A model generated the notes under the pieces. That model saw only the letters and a list, made by a program, of their open reading frames with translations, made no database searches and was not told where the DNA came from. Made by a program: the position numbers and the translations under genes. This document shows positions 44,817-56,210 of a stretch of DNA of 64,000 nt, one piece after another (position 1 is the first letter of the stretch; each line of letters starts with the position of its first letter). Source of the DNA: Powellomyces hirtus (lineage: Eukaryota > Chytridiomycota > Chytridiomycetes > Spizellomycetales > Powellomycetaceae); assembly GCA_025526995.1 (NCBI GenBank), contig JAHLKG010000004.1:1364001-1428000 (forward strand). Direction: 5' to 3'.

Positions 44817-45809
44817 TTAGCGTTACCAGTATGGTGGTCACGCGTTCTAGTCAGAGAATCCAAGTAAGGATCTAATGTAAGGACCAAACGTTGAGTACGC
44901 AAGTCTCAACATTCCAATAACAACAACACAAGACGCTTACCTGAAATAACAGGAAGCAATGCGCAAGCTTAGTCAAAGCAAAGAGATCCTCATGAATTTT
45001 ACTAATGTCCATCTCTGCGAAATCCTTGAAGGCAAAAATATTGGTGCCGATCTCAAAAAGTGCCTAAAAATAGATCCGTAGGCCCTGCACCACAAAGAAT
45101 GGAGGCGCAATTTGAGCTGCTAATTCCACAGCATCTTTTGATGGCAAGTCGGAGTTTTGAATTTCCGCAAATATCTGTTTCTTAGCGCATCGTACCTGGC
45201 TCACAGCGGTCTTGCACGTGCAAACTGAAGTGAGATACTAAGCAAAGATAGCAAAGACAGTCGCATTGTCTGCACCTTGATACTCGCAATCCGGTCGTTA
45301 TCAACTTTATCTCTTGTTGGAGCTGATCCGGCGTTTTCCCCTGCTCCCAGTTCTTGCGAGTTGACAAAAAAATTGTAATCGACCTGTCTTCCGCAACATG
45401 CGGTTGACATCTGACGCTTTTTGTTGTCTCAATCGGCAGCGGACTGTCCCTCACCATAGCGCAAAGCAATCAATGGAAGCTTTGCGAAAATTGCAAGATA
45501 ATAAATATTGTTGGTTCTTTCGGTCCGATTGTTTGGTGCTTGTGGTATCCGTCTTGCGCCCAAAATCCCTGCAAAATCCATATTGACGCTGGATCCTTGG
45601 GGTTGAGATTCAGCTCTTCCAAGGTTCCAAGTTGTTTCAAGTACATTTCTGACTTCTGGTATCTGACAGAGACAGATTCCAGATTCGAAATATTCCTTTG
45701 TTGCCTGAGTCCAGATGCCTTGCTCACCTTTGTAGATCATTCAAATCTGGAGATCCCCCACAGAACTGTGCACGGTCGTCCTCTGTCTCCTTCTTTTTCA
45801 TGCAAATTC

Positions 45810-46072
45810 TGTTGAGATTGGACTTGTGAGATAAACCTGTCAAATCGACAGTGCTCCAAGACTCCACGCCACTTGGGCTGCGCACTGGTGCTTCATTTAA
45901 CTGCGTATGCTCAGATAGCTTGCACAGCCACATTTTCTCCTTCTTAGCCTAGATCTCTTTCCACCCATCGCTTACACTTAACAACAACACAATACAAAGT
46001 ACCATTGTCATTGAGAGTGTCGAGCTAGCTTCCCTCTGTTGTACTATACCTTAACTGGACCTACGCACAACA
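45810..46072 (+). repeat. Probable 5' LTR of the copia element
   Basis: Begins TGTTGAG and ends CA. Its left edge is fixed by comparison with array copies of the host sequence. The right edge is inferred from the TG...CA rule only. Confidence 0.5.
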
Positions 46073-46152
46073 GCTTATGAGCCCTGTTAGCCCGTAATGC
46101 TTAAAACGACAAAGCATCCTGTATCCTTCTTCTCGTTGTTCAATATTCAATC

Positions 46153-47265
46153 ATGCCATTGTCCCGTAGCCCCATTCGGACCAGGTCCAGAACAAACACC
46201 GCCCCTGCACCCACGCAGGATTCTGCAGATGAGGGTCCTCACAGTGGGGACAACAAGAGTCGAGCCGCTCGACCTGATGACGAGGTCGTTATCAAGGAGT
46301 ATTTGGAGAAGGTGCTGTTTTAATCCCAACGGGTTATCGCTGAAATGCAGGAATGCATGCAGCTGGAATCGCAGCGACTCGCCACCGAGTCACAAAAGGA
46401 GTCTCAGCACCTTGTAGCTGAACCCCAACGAAAGATGATGGAAAAGATGATTTCCACCTTTGCACAAATGCAAATGCAGACGGGCGCCGCTGCAAACTCT
46501 CAGACCTTCTCGGAAGACCGCCCACACTCTCGTTCATCAGAGAATTCTTCTCCCACATCATCATCGATGAATCCCGTCGCAAAGGAGCTCCTTAAGCAGG
46601 TTCCCAACTTCAATGGCGATATGAGTAGTCTGCAACTGCTTCTCAAATTCATTGCAAAACTGGACAACTTCTTTGAGGTCGCAGACCTCCCGCCGCTTCT
46701 CGAAACAAAGATGGCAGTAAGCAAACTCACATCCACCGCTCACATCTGGTGGAGGACCCAGGAAAGCCAGGGGACCGCTCTCCAAACGTGGAACCTTCTC
46801 AAAACAACACTACACCTGAGGTTCACACCACCAGCATTCAGCTTGATGATCCGTGATAAGCTGAATGACCTTGCGCAAACCACGTCAGTTATTGCATACA
46901 ACAATGCGTTCAACAAGCTTGTCATGCAGATCCCCGACATAAACAAAGGAGAGATCGAGCACCGCTATCTCAAGGGTCTCAAATATCCTATCTACTCGGC
47001 CATCATCTCGAAGGATCTCTTTGATCTGGACGTCATACCGGAAGCTGCAATTCGTCAGGAACAGCTTACCTCAGAACAGAGCGCCCGTGCGCCTAAAACC
47101 GAGTCTCACGTTGAGGCTCATGTGGTGCACAGCGACCCGGAAGCCAACACCAATGAACACGCGCCTCGAAAATCGTGGAAAAAACAACGTCGTCGCTCAG
47201 TTCCAGGGTCTCCCTGTCTCTTCTGTGAACAAACCGGTCATTGGATGAGGACTGCCCGAAAATGA
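46153..47265 (+). pseudogene. copia Gag, with premature stop and frameshift
   Basis: Start MPLSRSPIRTRSRTNTAPAP. An in-frame TAA at 46321 follows, after which the same frame continues AEMQECMQLESQRLATESQK. The capsid-like part is FNGDMSSLQLLLKFIAKLDN, FFEVADLPPLLETKMAVSKL, AHIWWRTQESQGTALQTWNL and YLKGLKYPIYSAIISKDLFD, typical of the retrotransposon gag domain. It ends in a CCHC zinc knuckle that crosses a frameshift: CLFCEQTGHWM, with the final Cys in the next frame (EDCPKM). Gag forms the particle that packages element RNA. The stop makes this copy defective. Confidence 0.8.
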
Positions 47266-47989
47266 AGGACGCGCGTGAGCTCCTTAAACAACATCAGCAA
47301 GAACCCGCTGCCGAGGCAAACCTTGTTCTGGCAACTAACCACAGATCCTCGCACTCAATTGCTCTTGACTCTTGCGCAACGCACCACATCATCAAGGACG
47401 CTATCCTTCTCATCAACCTGCGACCCATTCCGGCAGTTCAAATCAGCGTCGCAAACGGCAAAAACCTCATTGCTTGTCAAGCAGGCACGCTTACTATCAG
47501 CAATAACAACACGGACGAAGCTATAGTCTGCGTCGATGTGCTCTACGTACCTGAAGTGAGCCGCAACCTGGTTTCCACATCACCCTTGAACCAGGAGGGT
47601 CATGAAATCACGTTCTCGACTAACAGTTCCTCTATTTTAAAGGACGGCTGCATCATCCTGCCGCTCCGCCACAATGGAAATCTGTCATTTATTGATGGCT
47701 ATGTTGAAACCACCGCCGCTGCTTTCGCGACCAAAGCTGCAAAACAAAGGACCGCAATGTCTATAAACTATGGCATCAACGGTTTGGGCACATCGGATAA
47801 CAAGCGCTTCAAGCTGCAAATCTGATCTATTCTCTCAATCTACCAAACAACATTGATCCGGAGCACATGTGGTGCTCTGGCTGCTGTCTTGGTAAATCTA
47901 CCCGGCTGCCCTTCAATGGGCAAAACCCTCGACTTGCGACTAAACCTCTCGATCGCATACATTTGGACATCCTTGACATGGGCGCCAAT
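47241..47989 (+). pseudogene. copia protease and integrase N-terminus, truncated
   Basis: The frame to 47825 reads SIALDSCATHHIIKDAILLI, the copia aspartic protease with D-S-C-A in place of D-S-G-A. Then VSVANG-like VQISVANGKNLIACQAGTLT and VLYVPEVSRNLVSTSPLNQE, the conserved end of the protease domain. After a frame change the integrase zinc-binding region appears: MWCSGCCLGKSTRLPFNGQN and KPLDRIHLDILDMGAN. It stops at the E2b insertion. Catalytic integrase core, RT and RNase H are absent. Confidence 0.75.
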
Positions 47990-48356
47990 TATTGGAATGT
48001 TGAGCCTTGCGTACTCAACGTTAGTCCTTACATTAGATTCTAACTTAGAATCTCCGGCTAGAATGTGTGACTGTGATACCGGTAACGCTAAAGAGCTGAA
48101 TTGGATCACGTGTAGTCACGTGATTGCAGAAAAAGTAGATTAGAACGCTCGAAGCAAAATATTACCGTTAAGACTTAAAACATAAAAATACATTCACATA
48201 CATTACATCTCCGTGCAGCTGACAATGATACACCGTCATCTGCAACACAGAAGAGCTCTGTAAACCCCCCTTTACAAAGTCTACTGGAGGCTGCATCAAA
48301 TTCGGCCAATCCTCTGCATTTCCGAAAAAGTACTGGAAGTGCCGATATCTCCAATA
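47990..48356 (-). mobile_element. TATTGGA-ended short element, second copy (E2b)
   Basis: 367 bp, reverse orientation to E2a, uninterrupted. It runs TATTGGAATGTTG at the left to ATATCTCCAATA at the right. Inside, ggtaacgctaaagagctgaattgg (near 48070) is the unoccupied counterpart of the Harbinger insertion site. It sits in the copia integrase region, so it is younger than that element. Confidence 0.78.
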
Positions 48357-48680
48357 TTTTCTCCACAGGCATGCGGCGTCCAACAGCCTTTTCTTTTGTA
48401 ACACCCATCACACTGCCTTCTCATTACTTTCCCTTCAAAGAGGTTAACCCACCGCTTTCTGTGCAATGCGAGATATCAGTACCCTGAAACCAGCCCAACG
48501 GAGCTCCTTCCCTACCTGCAGATAACACATCTGCGTGCAGCGTTGTCAGGTGTCACCCAAATGTACCTTAAACACCAGAAGCACAGCAGGTGCCCGCAGT
48601 CCCCACAGAATTCGACATCTTGAAAAAGACAAACAGGACACTTTGGAACTCATTCCAAGGATTCCAAGGATTCCTTCGGT
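48357..48680. other. Unassigned spacer
   Basis: Between E2b and the tandem array. It might be residual copia sequence (an open frame reads STGMRRPTAFSFVTPITLPS), but I could not match it to the integrase core. A local aaggattcc duplication is at about 48658-48676. Confidence 0.3.
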
Positions 48681-48701
48681 GCCTGAGTCCAGATGCCTTG
48701 C

Positions 48702-49330
48702 TCACCTTTGTAGATCATCCGAATCTGGAGATCCCTCACAGAACTGTGCACAGTCGCCCTCTGCCTCCTTCTTTTTCATGCGAATTCGATCCTTCAATGA
48801 GGTGATGAAAGCCTTGAAGCCGTTTTCAAGGATGGTTTCAGCAAGCTTGAGTGGCGGATCCAAATCTTGTTCCAGTGACTGAAGAACATCCAGCAAGGCA
48901 AAGGTGCAGTGCGGCGATCTGCATTGTGCCTGGATCATGAGATCCTTAAATCGTGTGAAAATATGATTAATGTCTCTTAGTTCCAGGAGATCCGCCGCCC
49001 GTTGAGTTTCTGAGCAGGGCAAAATGCCTCAGTCTCTGAGATCCAAAGCCTAATATTTTTGGGATCGTGCGTGTTGTTCTGCATACACAGGGCTGAAGAT
49101 ACTTTTGCCCATATCTCCTTCTTTTGGAAGGGTTAAGAGCAGATTGCCCTGAAAAACATACATAAGATATTGTATGTATTTTTAAAAAATGGTACTATAC
49201 TTACTGGAAATTTTTGAGTTTATTAAACTGTAAAACCCCAAGTTTCTCAATGGCGGAGTTGTAATTTTTCCTTGTAGGTCAAAAGTTACAGCACTTTTTG
49301 GGCTTAAAACATTAACTTTGAAATCTTCTG
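48702..49330 (-). pseudogene. Array gene, copy 0 (5' exons only)
   Basis: Contains exon C (about 49017-48707: ELRDINHIFTRFKDLMIQAQ, QSLEQDLDPPLKLAETILEN), the upstream exon LLLTLPKEGDMGKSIFSP and exon P (SAVTFDLQGKITTPPLRNLG). Exons 2-4 are missing because the unit is cut at about 48681. See copy 2 for the full description. Confidence 0.6.
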
Positions 49331-49549
49331 AGGTCTCTATTCATTCAGGGCACAGTTGTCACTGGAGGCAAGGAACAATGGGGAGCTCCCTTAAAGGTAT
49401 GTTGGGGAATGGTATGTACTTCTAAGAGTCATCATACAATTTTGTGACTAGGTCAGATGACCAGAGTTCCAGGCCAACTGCCCAAGGCTGCGACATAAAA
49501 TTACAAGAGTTTTCTTCATAGGCGTGAGCGCCAGCACACTACCCTGCAA

Positions 49550-51130
49550 TCAATCCTTGTCTTTTGCCGCCGATCTACGCCCACACTTCTGCTGCATGCG
49601 CAATTTTGCCGAGTCGATTGCCGTGTTGGTATTAATCATTGGTTGCTGGCAAAAAGCATTTCATGTGAATATAAATGACACACCGCTACAACAACACAAG
49701 ACGCTTACCTGAAATAACAGGAAGCAACGCGCAAGCCAAGTCAAAGCGAAGAGATCCTCATGAATTTTACTAATGTCCATCTCCGCGAAATTCTTGAAAG
49801 CAATGATATCCGGGCCGATTTCAAAAAGTACATAAAAATAAATCCGTAGGCTCTGCACCACAAAGAATGGAGGCGCAATTTGAGCTGCTAATTCCACAGC
49901 ATCTTTTGATGGCAGGTCCGATGCTTGAATTTCCGCAAAAATCTGCTTCTTTGCGCATCGCACCTGGCTCACGGCAGTCTAGCACGTGCAAAATGAAGTG
50001 AGATTACTAAGCGGGGATAGCAAAGACAGTCGCATTGTCTGCACCTTGATACTTGCAATCAAGTCATTATCAGCTTTATCCCTTGTTGGAGCTGATCCGG
50101 TATTTTCCTCAGCTCGCAGTTCTTGCAAGTCAACGAAAAAATTGTAATCAACCTTTTTTCTGCAACCTGCGGTTGACATCCGACGCTTTTTATCGTCTTG
50201 ATCAGCATGGGACTGTCTCGCGCCATAGCGCAAAGCAATCGGTGGAAGCATCGCGAAATTTGCAAGATAATAAATATCGTAGGTTCTTTCGGTCCGGTCG
50301 TTTGGTGCTTGCGGTATCCATCTTGCGCCAAAAATCCCTTCAAAAATCCATATTGACGCTGGATCTTTGGGGTTGAGATTCAGCTCTTCCAAGGTTCCAA
50401 GTTGTTTCAAGTACATTTCTAGATCCTGATATCTGACAGAGACAGATTCAGATTTGAAGGATTCCTTTGGTGCCTGAGTCCAATTCCTTTGGTGCCTGAG
50501 TCCAGACGCCTTGCTCACCTTTGTAGATCATCCGAATCTGGAGATCCCTCACAGAACTGTGTACAGTCGCCCTCTGCCTCCTTTTTTTTCATGCAAATTC
50601 GATCCTTCAATGAGGTGATGAAAGCCTTGGAGCCGTTTTCAAGGATGGTTTCAGCAAGCTTGAGTGGCGGATCCAAATCTTGTTCCAGTGACTGAAGAAC
50701 ATCCAGCAAGGCAAAGGTGCAGTGCGGCGATCTGCATTGTGCCTGGATCATGAGATCCTTAAATCGTGTGAAAATATGATTAATGTCTCTTGGTTCCAGG
50801 AGATCCGCCGCCCGTTGAGTTTCTGAGCAGGGCAAAATGCCTCAGTCTCTGAGATCCAAAGCCTAATATTTTTGGGATCGTGCGTGTTGTTCTGCATACA
50901 CAGGGCTGAAGATACTTTTGCCCATATCTCCTTCTTTTGGAAGGGTTAAGAGCAGATTGCCCTGAAAAACATACATAAGATATTGTATGTATTTTTAAAA
51001 AATGGTACTATACTTACTGGAAATTTTTGAGTTTATTAAACTGTAAAACCCCAAGTTTCTCAATGGCGGAGTTGTAATTTTTCCTTGTAGGTCAAAAGTT
51101 ACAGCACTTTTTGGGCTTAAAACATTAACT
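49550..51130 (-). CDS. Array gene, copy 1: unknown multi-exon gene
   Basis: Same plan as copy 2, with exons P (to about 51018), an 'LLLTLPKEGD' exon, C, 2, 3 and 4. The exon C to exon 2 intron is 22 nt longer through a duplication of cctttggtgcctgagtccaa, which does not touch coding sequence. Exon 2 differs by a few residues (ALRYGARQSHADQDDKKRRM, STAGCRKKVDYNFFVDLQEL). The stop is at 49550 in exon 4. Whether transcribed is unknown. Confidence 0.5.
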
Positions 51131-51362
51131 TTGAAATCTTCTGAGGTCTCTATTCATTCAGGGCACAGTTGTCACTGGAGGCAAGGAACAATGGGGAGCT
51201 CCCTTAAAGGTATGTTGGGGAATGGTATGTACTTCTAAGAGTCATCATACAATTTTGTGACTAGGTCAGATGACCAGAGTTCCAGGCCAACTGCCCAAGG
51301 CTGCGACATAAAATTACAAGAGTTTTCTTCATAGGCGTGAGCGCCAGCACACTACCCTGCAA

Positions 51363-52930
51363 TCAATCCTTGTCTTTTGCTGCCGATCTACACCCACACT
51401 TCTGTTGCATGCGCAATTTTGCCGAGTCAATTGCCGTGTTGGTATTAATCATTGGTTGCTGGCAAAAAGCATTTCATGTGAATATAAATGACACACCGCT
51501 ACAACAACACAAGACGCTTACCTGAAATAACAGGAAGCAACGCGCAAGCCAAGTCAAAGCGAAGAGATCCTCATGAATTTTACTAATGTCCATCTCCGCG
51601 AAATTCTTGAAAGCAAAGATATCCGGGCCGATTTCAAAAAGTACATAAAAATAAATCCGTAGGCTCTGCACCACAAAGAATGGAGGCGCAATTTGAGCTG
51701 CTAATTCCACAGCATCTTTTGATGGCAGGTCCGATGCTTGAATTTCCGCAAAAATCTGCTTCTTTGCGCATCGCACCTGGCTCACGGCAGTCTAGCACGT
51801 GCAAAATGAAGTGAGATTACTAAGCGGGGATAGCAAAGACAGTCGCATTGTCTGCACCTTGATACTCGCAATCAAGTCATTATCAGCTTTATCCCTTGTT
51901 GGAGCTGATCCGGTATTTTCCTCAGCTCGCAGTTCTTGCGAGTCAACGAAAAAATTGTAATCAACCTTTTTTCCGCAACCTGCGGTTGACATCCGACGCT
52001 TTTTATCGTCTTGATCAGCATGGGACTGTCTCTCGCCATAGCGCAAAGCAATCGGTGGAAGCATCGCGAAATTTGCAAGATAATAAATATCGTAGGTTCT
52101 TTCGGTCCGGTCGTTTGGTGCTTGCGGTATCCATCTTGCGCCGAAAATCCCTTCAAAAATCCATATTGACGCTGGATCTTTGGGGTTGAGATTCAGCTCT
52201 TCCAAGGTTCCAAGTTGTTTCAAGTACATTTCTAGATCCTGATATCTGACAGAGACAGATTCAGATTTGAAGGATTCCTTTGGTGCCTGAGTCCAGACGC
52301 CTTGCTCACCTTTGTAGATCATCCGAATCTGGAGATCCCTCACAGAACTGTGTACAGTCGCCCTCTGCCTCCTTCTTTTTCATGCGAATTCGATCCTTCA
52401 ATGAGGTGATGAAAGCCTTGGAGCCGTTTTCAAGGATGGTTTCAGCAAGCTTGAGTGGCGGATCCAAATCTTGTTCCAGTGACTGAAGAACATCCAGCAA
52501 GGCAAAGGTGCAGTGCGGCGATCTGCATTGTGCCTGGATCATGAGATCCTTAAATCGTGTGAAAATATGATGAATGTCTCTTAGTTCCAGGAGATCCGCC
52601 GCCCATTGAGTTTCTGAGCAGGGCAAAATGCCTCAGTCTCTAAGATCCAAAGCCTAATATTTTTGGGATCGTGCGTGTTGTTCTGCATACACAGGGCTGA
52701 AGATACTTTTGCCCATATCTCCTTCCTTTGGAAGGGTTAAGAGCAGATTGCCCTGAAAAACATACATAAGATATTGTATGTATTTTTAAAAAATGGTACT
52801 ATACTTACTGGAAATTTTTGAGTTTATTAAACTTTAAAACCCCAAGTTTCTCAATGGCGGAGTTGTAATTTTTCCTTGTAGGTCAAAAGTTACAGCACTT
52901 TTTGGGCTTAAAACATTAACTTTGAAATCT
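51363..52930 (-). CDS. Array gene, copy 2: unknown multi-exon gene (reference copy)
   Basis: Not recognised. Exons inferred on the minus strand: P (about 52930-52809: SAVTFDLQGKITTPPLRNLG), a short exon from 52752 (GNLLLTLPKEGDMGKSIFSP), C (about 52620-52310), 2 (52245-51858), 3 (51791-51522) and 4 (51458-51363, stop TGA). The last three introns are 64, 66 and 63 nt with standard ends, and phases agree. C is acidic and helical (DVLQSLEQDLDPPLKLAETI, AFITSLKDRIRMKKKEAEGD). Exon 2 gives MYLKQLGTLEELNLNPKDPA, SIWIFEGIFGARWIPQAPND and NFFVDSQELRAEENTGSAP. Exon 3 gives VRCAKKQIFAEIQASDLPSK, QIAPPFFVVQSLRIYFYVLF and FAEMDISKIHEDLFALTWLA. Linking the short exon to C needs a frame change I could not resolve, so the full protein is uncertain. 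No TM segment or known motif. Confidence 0.5.
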
Positions 52931-53153
52931 TCTGAGGTCTCTATTCATTCAGGGCACAGTTGTCACTGGAGACAAGGAACAATGGGGAGCTCCCTTAAAG
53001 GTATGTTGGGGAATGGTATGTACTTCTAAGAGTCATCATACAATTTTGTGACTAGGTCAGATGACCAGAGTTCCAGGCCAACTGCCCAAGGCTGCGACAT
53101 AAAATTACAAGAGTTTTCTTCATAGGCGTGAGCGCCAGCACACTACCCTGCAA

Positions 53154-54720
53154 TCAATCCTTGTCTTTTGCTGCCGATCTACACCCACACTTCTGTTGCA
53201 TGCGCAATTTTGCCGAGTCAATTGCCGTGTTGGTATTAATCATTGGTTGCTGGCAAAAAGCATTTCATGTGAATATAAATGACACACCGCTACAACAACA
53301 CAAGACGCTTACCTGAAATAACAGGAAGCAACGCGCAAGCCAAGTCAAAGCGAAGAGATCCTCATGAATTTTACTAATGTCCATCTCCGCGAAATTCTTG
53401 AAAGCAAAGATATCCGGGCCGATTTCAAAAAGTACATAAAAATAAATCCGTAGGCCCTGCACCACAAAGAATGGAGGCGCAATTTGAGCTGCTAATTCCA
53501 CAGCATCTTTTGATGGCAGGTCCGATGCTTGAATTTCCGCAAAAATCTGCTTCTTTGCGCATCGCACCTGGCTCACGGCAGTCTAGCACGTGCAAAATGA
53601 AGTGAGATTACTAAGCGGGGATAGCAAAGACAGTCGCATTGTCTGCACCTTGATACTTGCAATCAAGTCATTATCAGCTTTATCCCTTGTTGGAGCTGAT
53701 CCGGTATTTTCCTCAGCTCGCAGTTCTTGCGAGTCAACAAAAAAATTGTAATCAACCTTTTTTCCGCAACCTGCGGTTGACATCCGACGCTTTTTATCGT
53801 CTTGATCAGCATGGGACTGTCTCTCGCCATAGCGCAAAGCAATCGGTGGAAGCATCGCAAAATTTGCAAGATAATAAATATCGTAGGTTCTTTCGGTCCG
53901 GTCGTTTGGTGCTTGCGGTATCCATCTTGCGCCGAAAATCCCTTCAAAAATCCATATTGACGCTGGATCTTTGGGGTTGAGATTCAGCTCTTCCAAGGTT
54001 CCAAGTTGTTTCAAGTACATTTCTAGATCCTGATATCTGACAGAGACAGATTCAGATTTGAAGGATTCCTTTGGTGCCTGAGTCCAGACGCCTTGCTCAC
54101 CTTTGTAGATCATCCGAATCTGGAGATCCCTCACAGAACTGTGTACAGTCGCCCTCTGCCTCCTTCTTTTTCATGCGAATTCGATCCTTCAATGAGGTGA
54201 TGAAAGCCTTGGAGCCGTTTTCAAGGATGGTTTCAGCAAGCTTGAGTGGCGGATCCAAATCTTGTTCCAGTGACTGAAGAACATCCAGCAAGGCAAAGGT
54301 GCAGTGCGGCGATCTGCATTGTGCCTGGATCATGAGATCCTTAAATCGTGTGAAAATATGATGAATGTCTCTTAGTTCCAGGAGATCCGCCGCCCATTGA
54401 GTTTCTGAGCAGGGCAAAATGCCTCAGTCTCTAAGATCCAAAGCCTAATATTTTTGGGATCGTGCGTGTTGTTCTGCATACACAGGGCTGAAGATACTTT
54501 TGCCCATATCTCCTTCCTTTGGAAGGGTTAAGAGCAGATTGCCCTGAAAAACATACATAAGATATTGTATGTATTTTTAAAAAATGGTACTATACTTACT
54601 GGAAATTTTTGAGTTTATTAAACTTTAAAACCCTAAGTTTCTCAATGGCGGAGTTGTAATTTTTCCTTGTAGGTCAAAAGTTACAGCACTTTTTGGGCTT
54701 AAAACATTAACTTTGAAATC
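53154..54720 (-). CDS. Array gene, copy 3: unknown multi-exon gene
   Basis: Nearly base-for-base the same as copy 2 over all exons and introns. It shares its LRDIHHIFTRFKDL variant in exon C and the same TGA in exon 4 at 53154, so the two units are the newest pair in the array. Differences are scattered single bases, for example in exon 3 (VVQGLRIYFY). Confidence 0.5.
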
Positions 54721-54938
54721 TTCTGAGGTCTCTATTCATTCAGGGCACAGTTGTCACTGGAGACAAGGAACAATGGGGAGCTCCCTTAAAGGTATGTTGG
54801 GGAATGGTATGCACTTCCAAGAGTCATCATACAATTTTGTGACTAGTGACCAGAGTTCCAGGCCAATTGCCCAAGGCTGCGACATAAAATTACAAGAGTT
54901 TTCTTCATAGGCGTGAGCGCCAGCACACTACCCTACAA

Positions 54939-56210
54939 TCAATCCTTGTCTTTTGCCGCCGATCTACGCCCACACTTCTGCTGCATGCGCAATTTTGCCG
55001 AGTCGATTGCCGTGTTGGTATTAATCATTGGTTGCTGGCAAAAAGCATTTCATGTGAATATAAATGACACACCGCTACAACAACACAAGACGCTTACCTG
55101 AAATAACAGAAAGCAACGCGCAAGCCAAGTCAAAGCGAAGAGATCCTCATGAATTTTACTAATGTCCATCTCCGCGAAATTCTTGAAAGCAAAGATATCC
55201 GGGCCGATTTCAAAAAGTACATAAAAATAAATCCGTAGGCTCTGCACCACAAAGAATGGAGGCGCAATTTGAGCTGCTAATTCCACAGCATCTTTTGATG
55301 GCAGGTCCGATGCTTGAATTTCCGCAAAAATCTGCTTCTTTGCGCATTGCACCTGGCTCACGGCAGTCTAGCACGTGCAAAGTGAAGTGAGATTACTAAG
55401 CGGGGATAGCAAAGACAGTTGCATTGTCTGCACCTTGATACTCGCAATCAAGTCGTTATCAGCTTTATCCCTTGTTGGGGCTGATCCGGCGTTTTCCCCA
55501 GCTCCCAGTTTTTGCGATTTAATGAAAAAATTGTAATCAAAGTTTTTTCCGCTATCCGCGGTTGACATCCAACGCTTTTTGTCGTCTTGATCAGCATGGG
55601 ACTGTCTTTCGCTATAGCACAAAGCAATCGATGGAAGCATCGCGAAATTTGCAGGATAGTAAATATCGTTGGATCTTTTGGTCTGGTCGTTTGGTGCTTG
55701 CGGTATCCGTCTTGCGCCCAAAATCCCTTCAAAAATCCATATTGACGCTGGATCTTTGGGGTTAAGATTCATCTCTCCCAAGTTTCCAAGTTGTTTCAAG
55801 TACATTTCTGACTCCTAGTATCTGACAGCAACAGATTCAGATTTGAAGGATTCCTTTGGTGCCTGAGTCCAATTCCTTTGGTGCCTGAGTCCAGACGCCT
55901 TGCTCACCTTTGTAGATCATCCGAATCTGGAGATCCCCCACAGAACTGTGCACGGTTGTCCTTTGCCTCCTTCTTTTTCATGCAAATTCGATCCTTCAAT
56001 GAGGTGATGAAAGCCTTGGAGCCGTTTTCAAGAATGGTTTCAGCAAGCTTGACCGGCGTATCCAAATCTCATTCCAGTGACTGAAGAACATCCAGCAACA
56101 CAATCAATCATGAGATTCTTAAATCATGCAAAAATATGATCCATGTGTCTTGGTTCCAAGAGATCCACTGCCAGTTGAGTTTTTGAGCAGGGCAAAATGC
56201 CTCGGTGTCT
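54939..56210 (-). pseudogene. Array gene, copy 4, diverged and damaged
   Basis: Exons 3 and 4 are close to the other copies. Exon 2 is more diverged (GNLGEMNLNPKDPASIWIFE, GILGARRIPQAPNDQTKRSN, VDYN-like FDYNFFIKSQKLGAGENAGS). Exon C has lost about 40 bases near 56095 (catccagcaacacaatcaatc) and no longer gives an open frame. The P exon is absent: at 56221 the sequence leaves the repeat for the hypothetical gene fragment at 56222. It shares with copy 1 the 22-bp duplication in the C-2 intron. Confidence 0.6.

Larger units (their letters stand above)
41001..44919. mobile_element. TATTGGA-ended short element (E2a), itself split by a Harbinger transposon
   Basis: Outer parts 41001-41266 and 44817-44919 together make about 365 bp and match a second copy at 47990-48356 in reverse orientation. 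Ends are TATTGGAGATATC on the left and CATTCCAATA on the right, giving a 7-bp terminal inverted repeat. The uninterrupted array copies of R0's intron show the empty site (accgctacaacaacac), proving insertion. No ORF of its own, so it is non-autonomous, MITE-like. Confidence 0.75.
40597..45809 (-). pseudogene. R0: diverged copy of the tandem-array gene, split by mobile elements
   Basis: Same exon series as the array genes, on the minus strand. Part of exon C is at about 45809-45736 (MKKKETEDDRAQFCGGSPDL). Exon 2 is at about 45660-45288, shifted by one base (YLKQLGTLEELNLNPKDPAS, then ARRIPQAPNNRTERTNNIYY) and with a TGA before MSTACCGRQVDYNFF. Exon 3 is at about 45193-44943. Exon 4 is at 40953-40597 and reads AAIDLAKLRMQREL, RLAAKDKDWLRGGALALTPM and then an extended open tail (VRPPAMWKASAPIAGPPRPK). 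The exon 3-exon 4 intron now holds the 3.9-kb insertion 41001-44919. Exon C is cut at 45809 by the copia LTR. Exon 4 lacks the TGA seen in the array copies, so R0 preserves a more ancestral end. Function unknown. Confidence 0.7.
45810..47989 (+). mobile_element. Truncated Ty1/copia LTR retrotransposon
   Basis: Inserted in exon C of R0: array copies continue aattcgatcc where this one changes to aattc|TGTTGAGATTGG. A probable 5' LTR runs from 45810 (TGTTGAGA) to about 46072 (ACAACA), followed by ttatgagccctg, which resembles a copia primer-binding site. Gag, zinc knuckle, protease and the first part of integrase follow. The element breaks off at 47990, where a TATTGGA element begins. No reverse transcriptase or 3' LTR was found. 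Confidence 0.75.

Noticed and set aside
46153..47989. Complete copia retrotransposon
   Set aside because: Gag has a stop, the pol frame is broken, integrase is truncated, and no RT, RNase H or 3' LTR was found.
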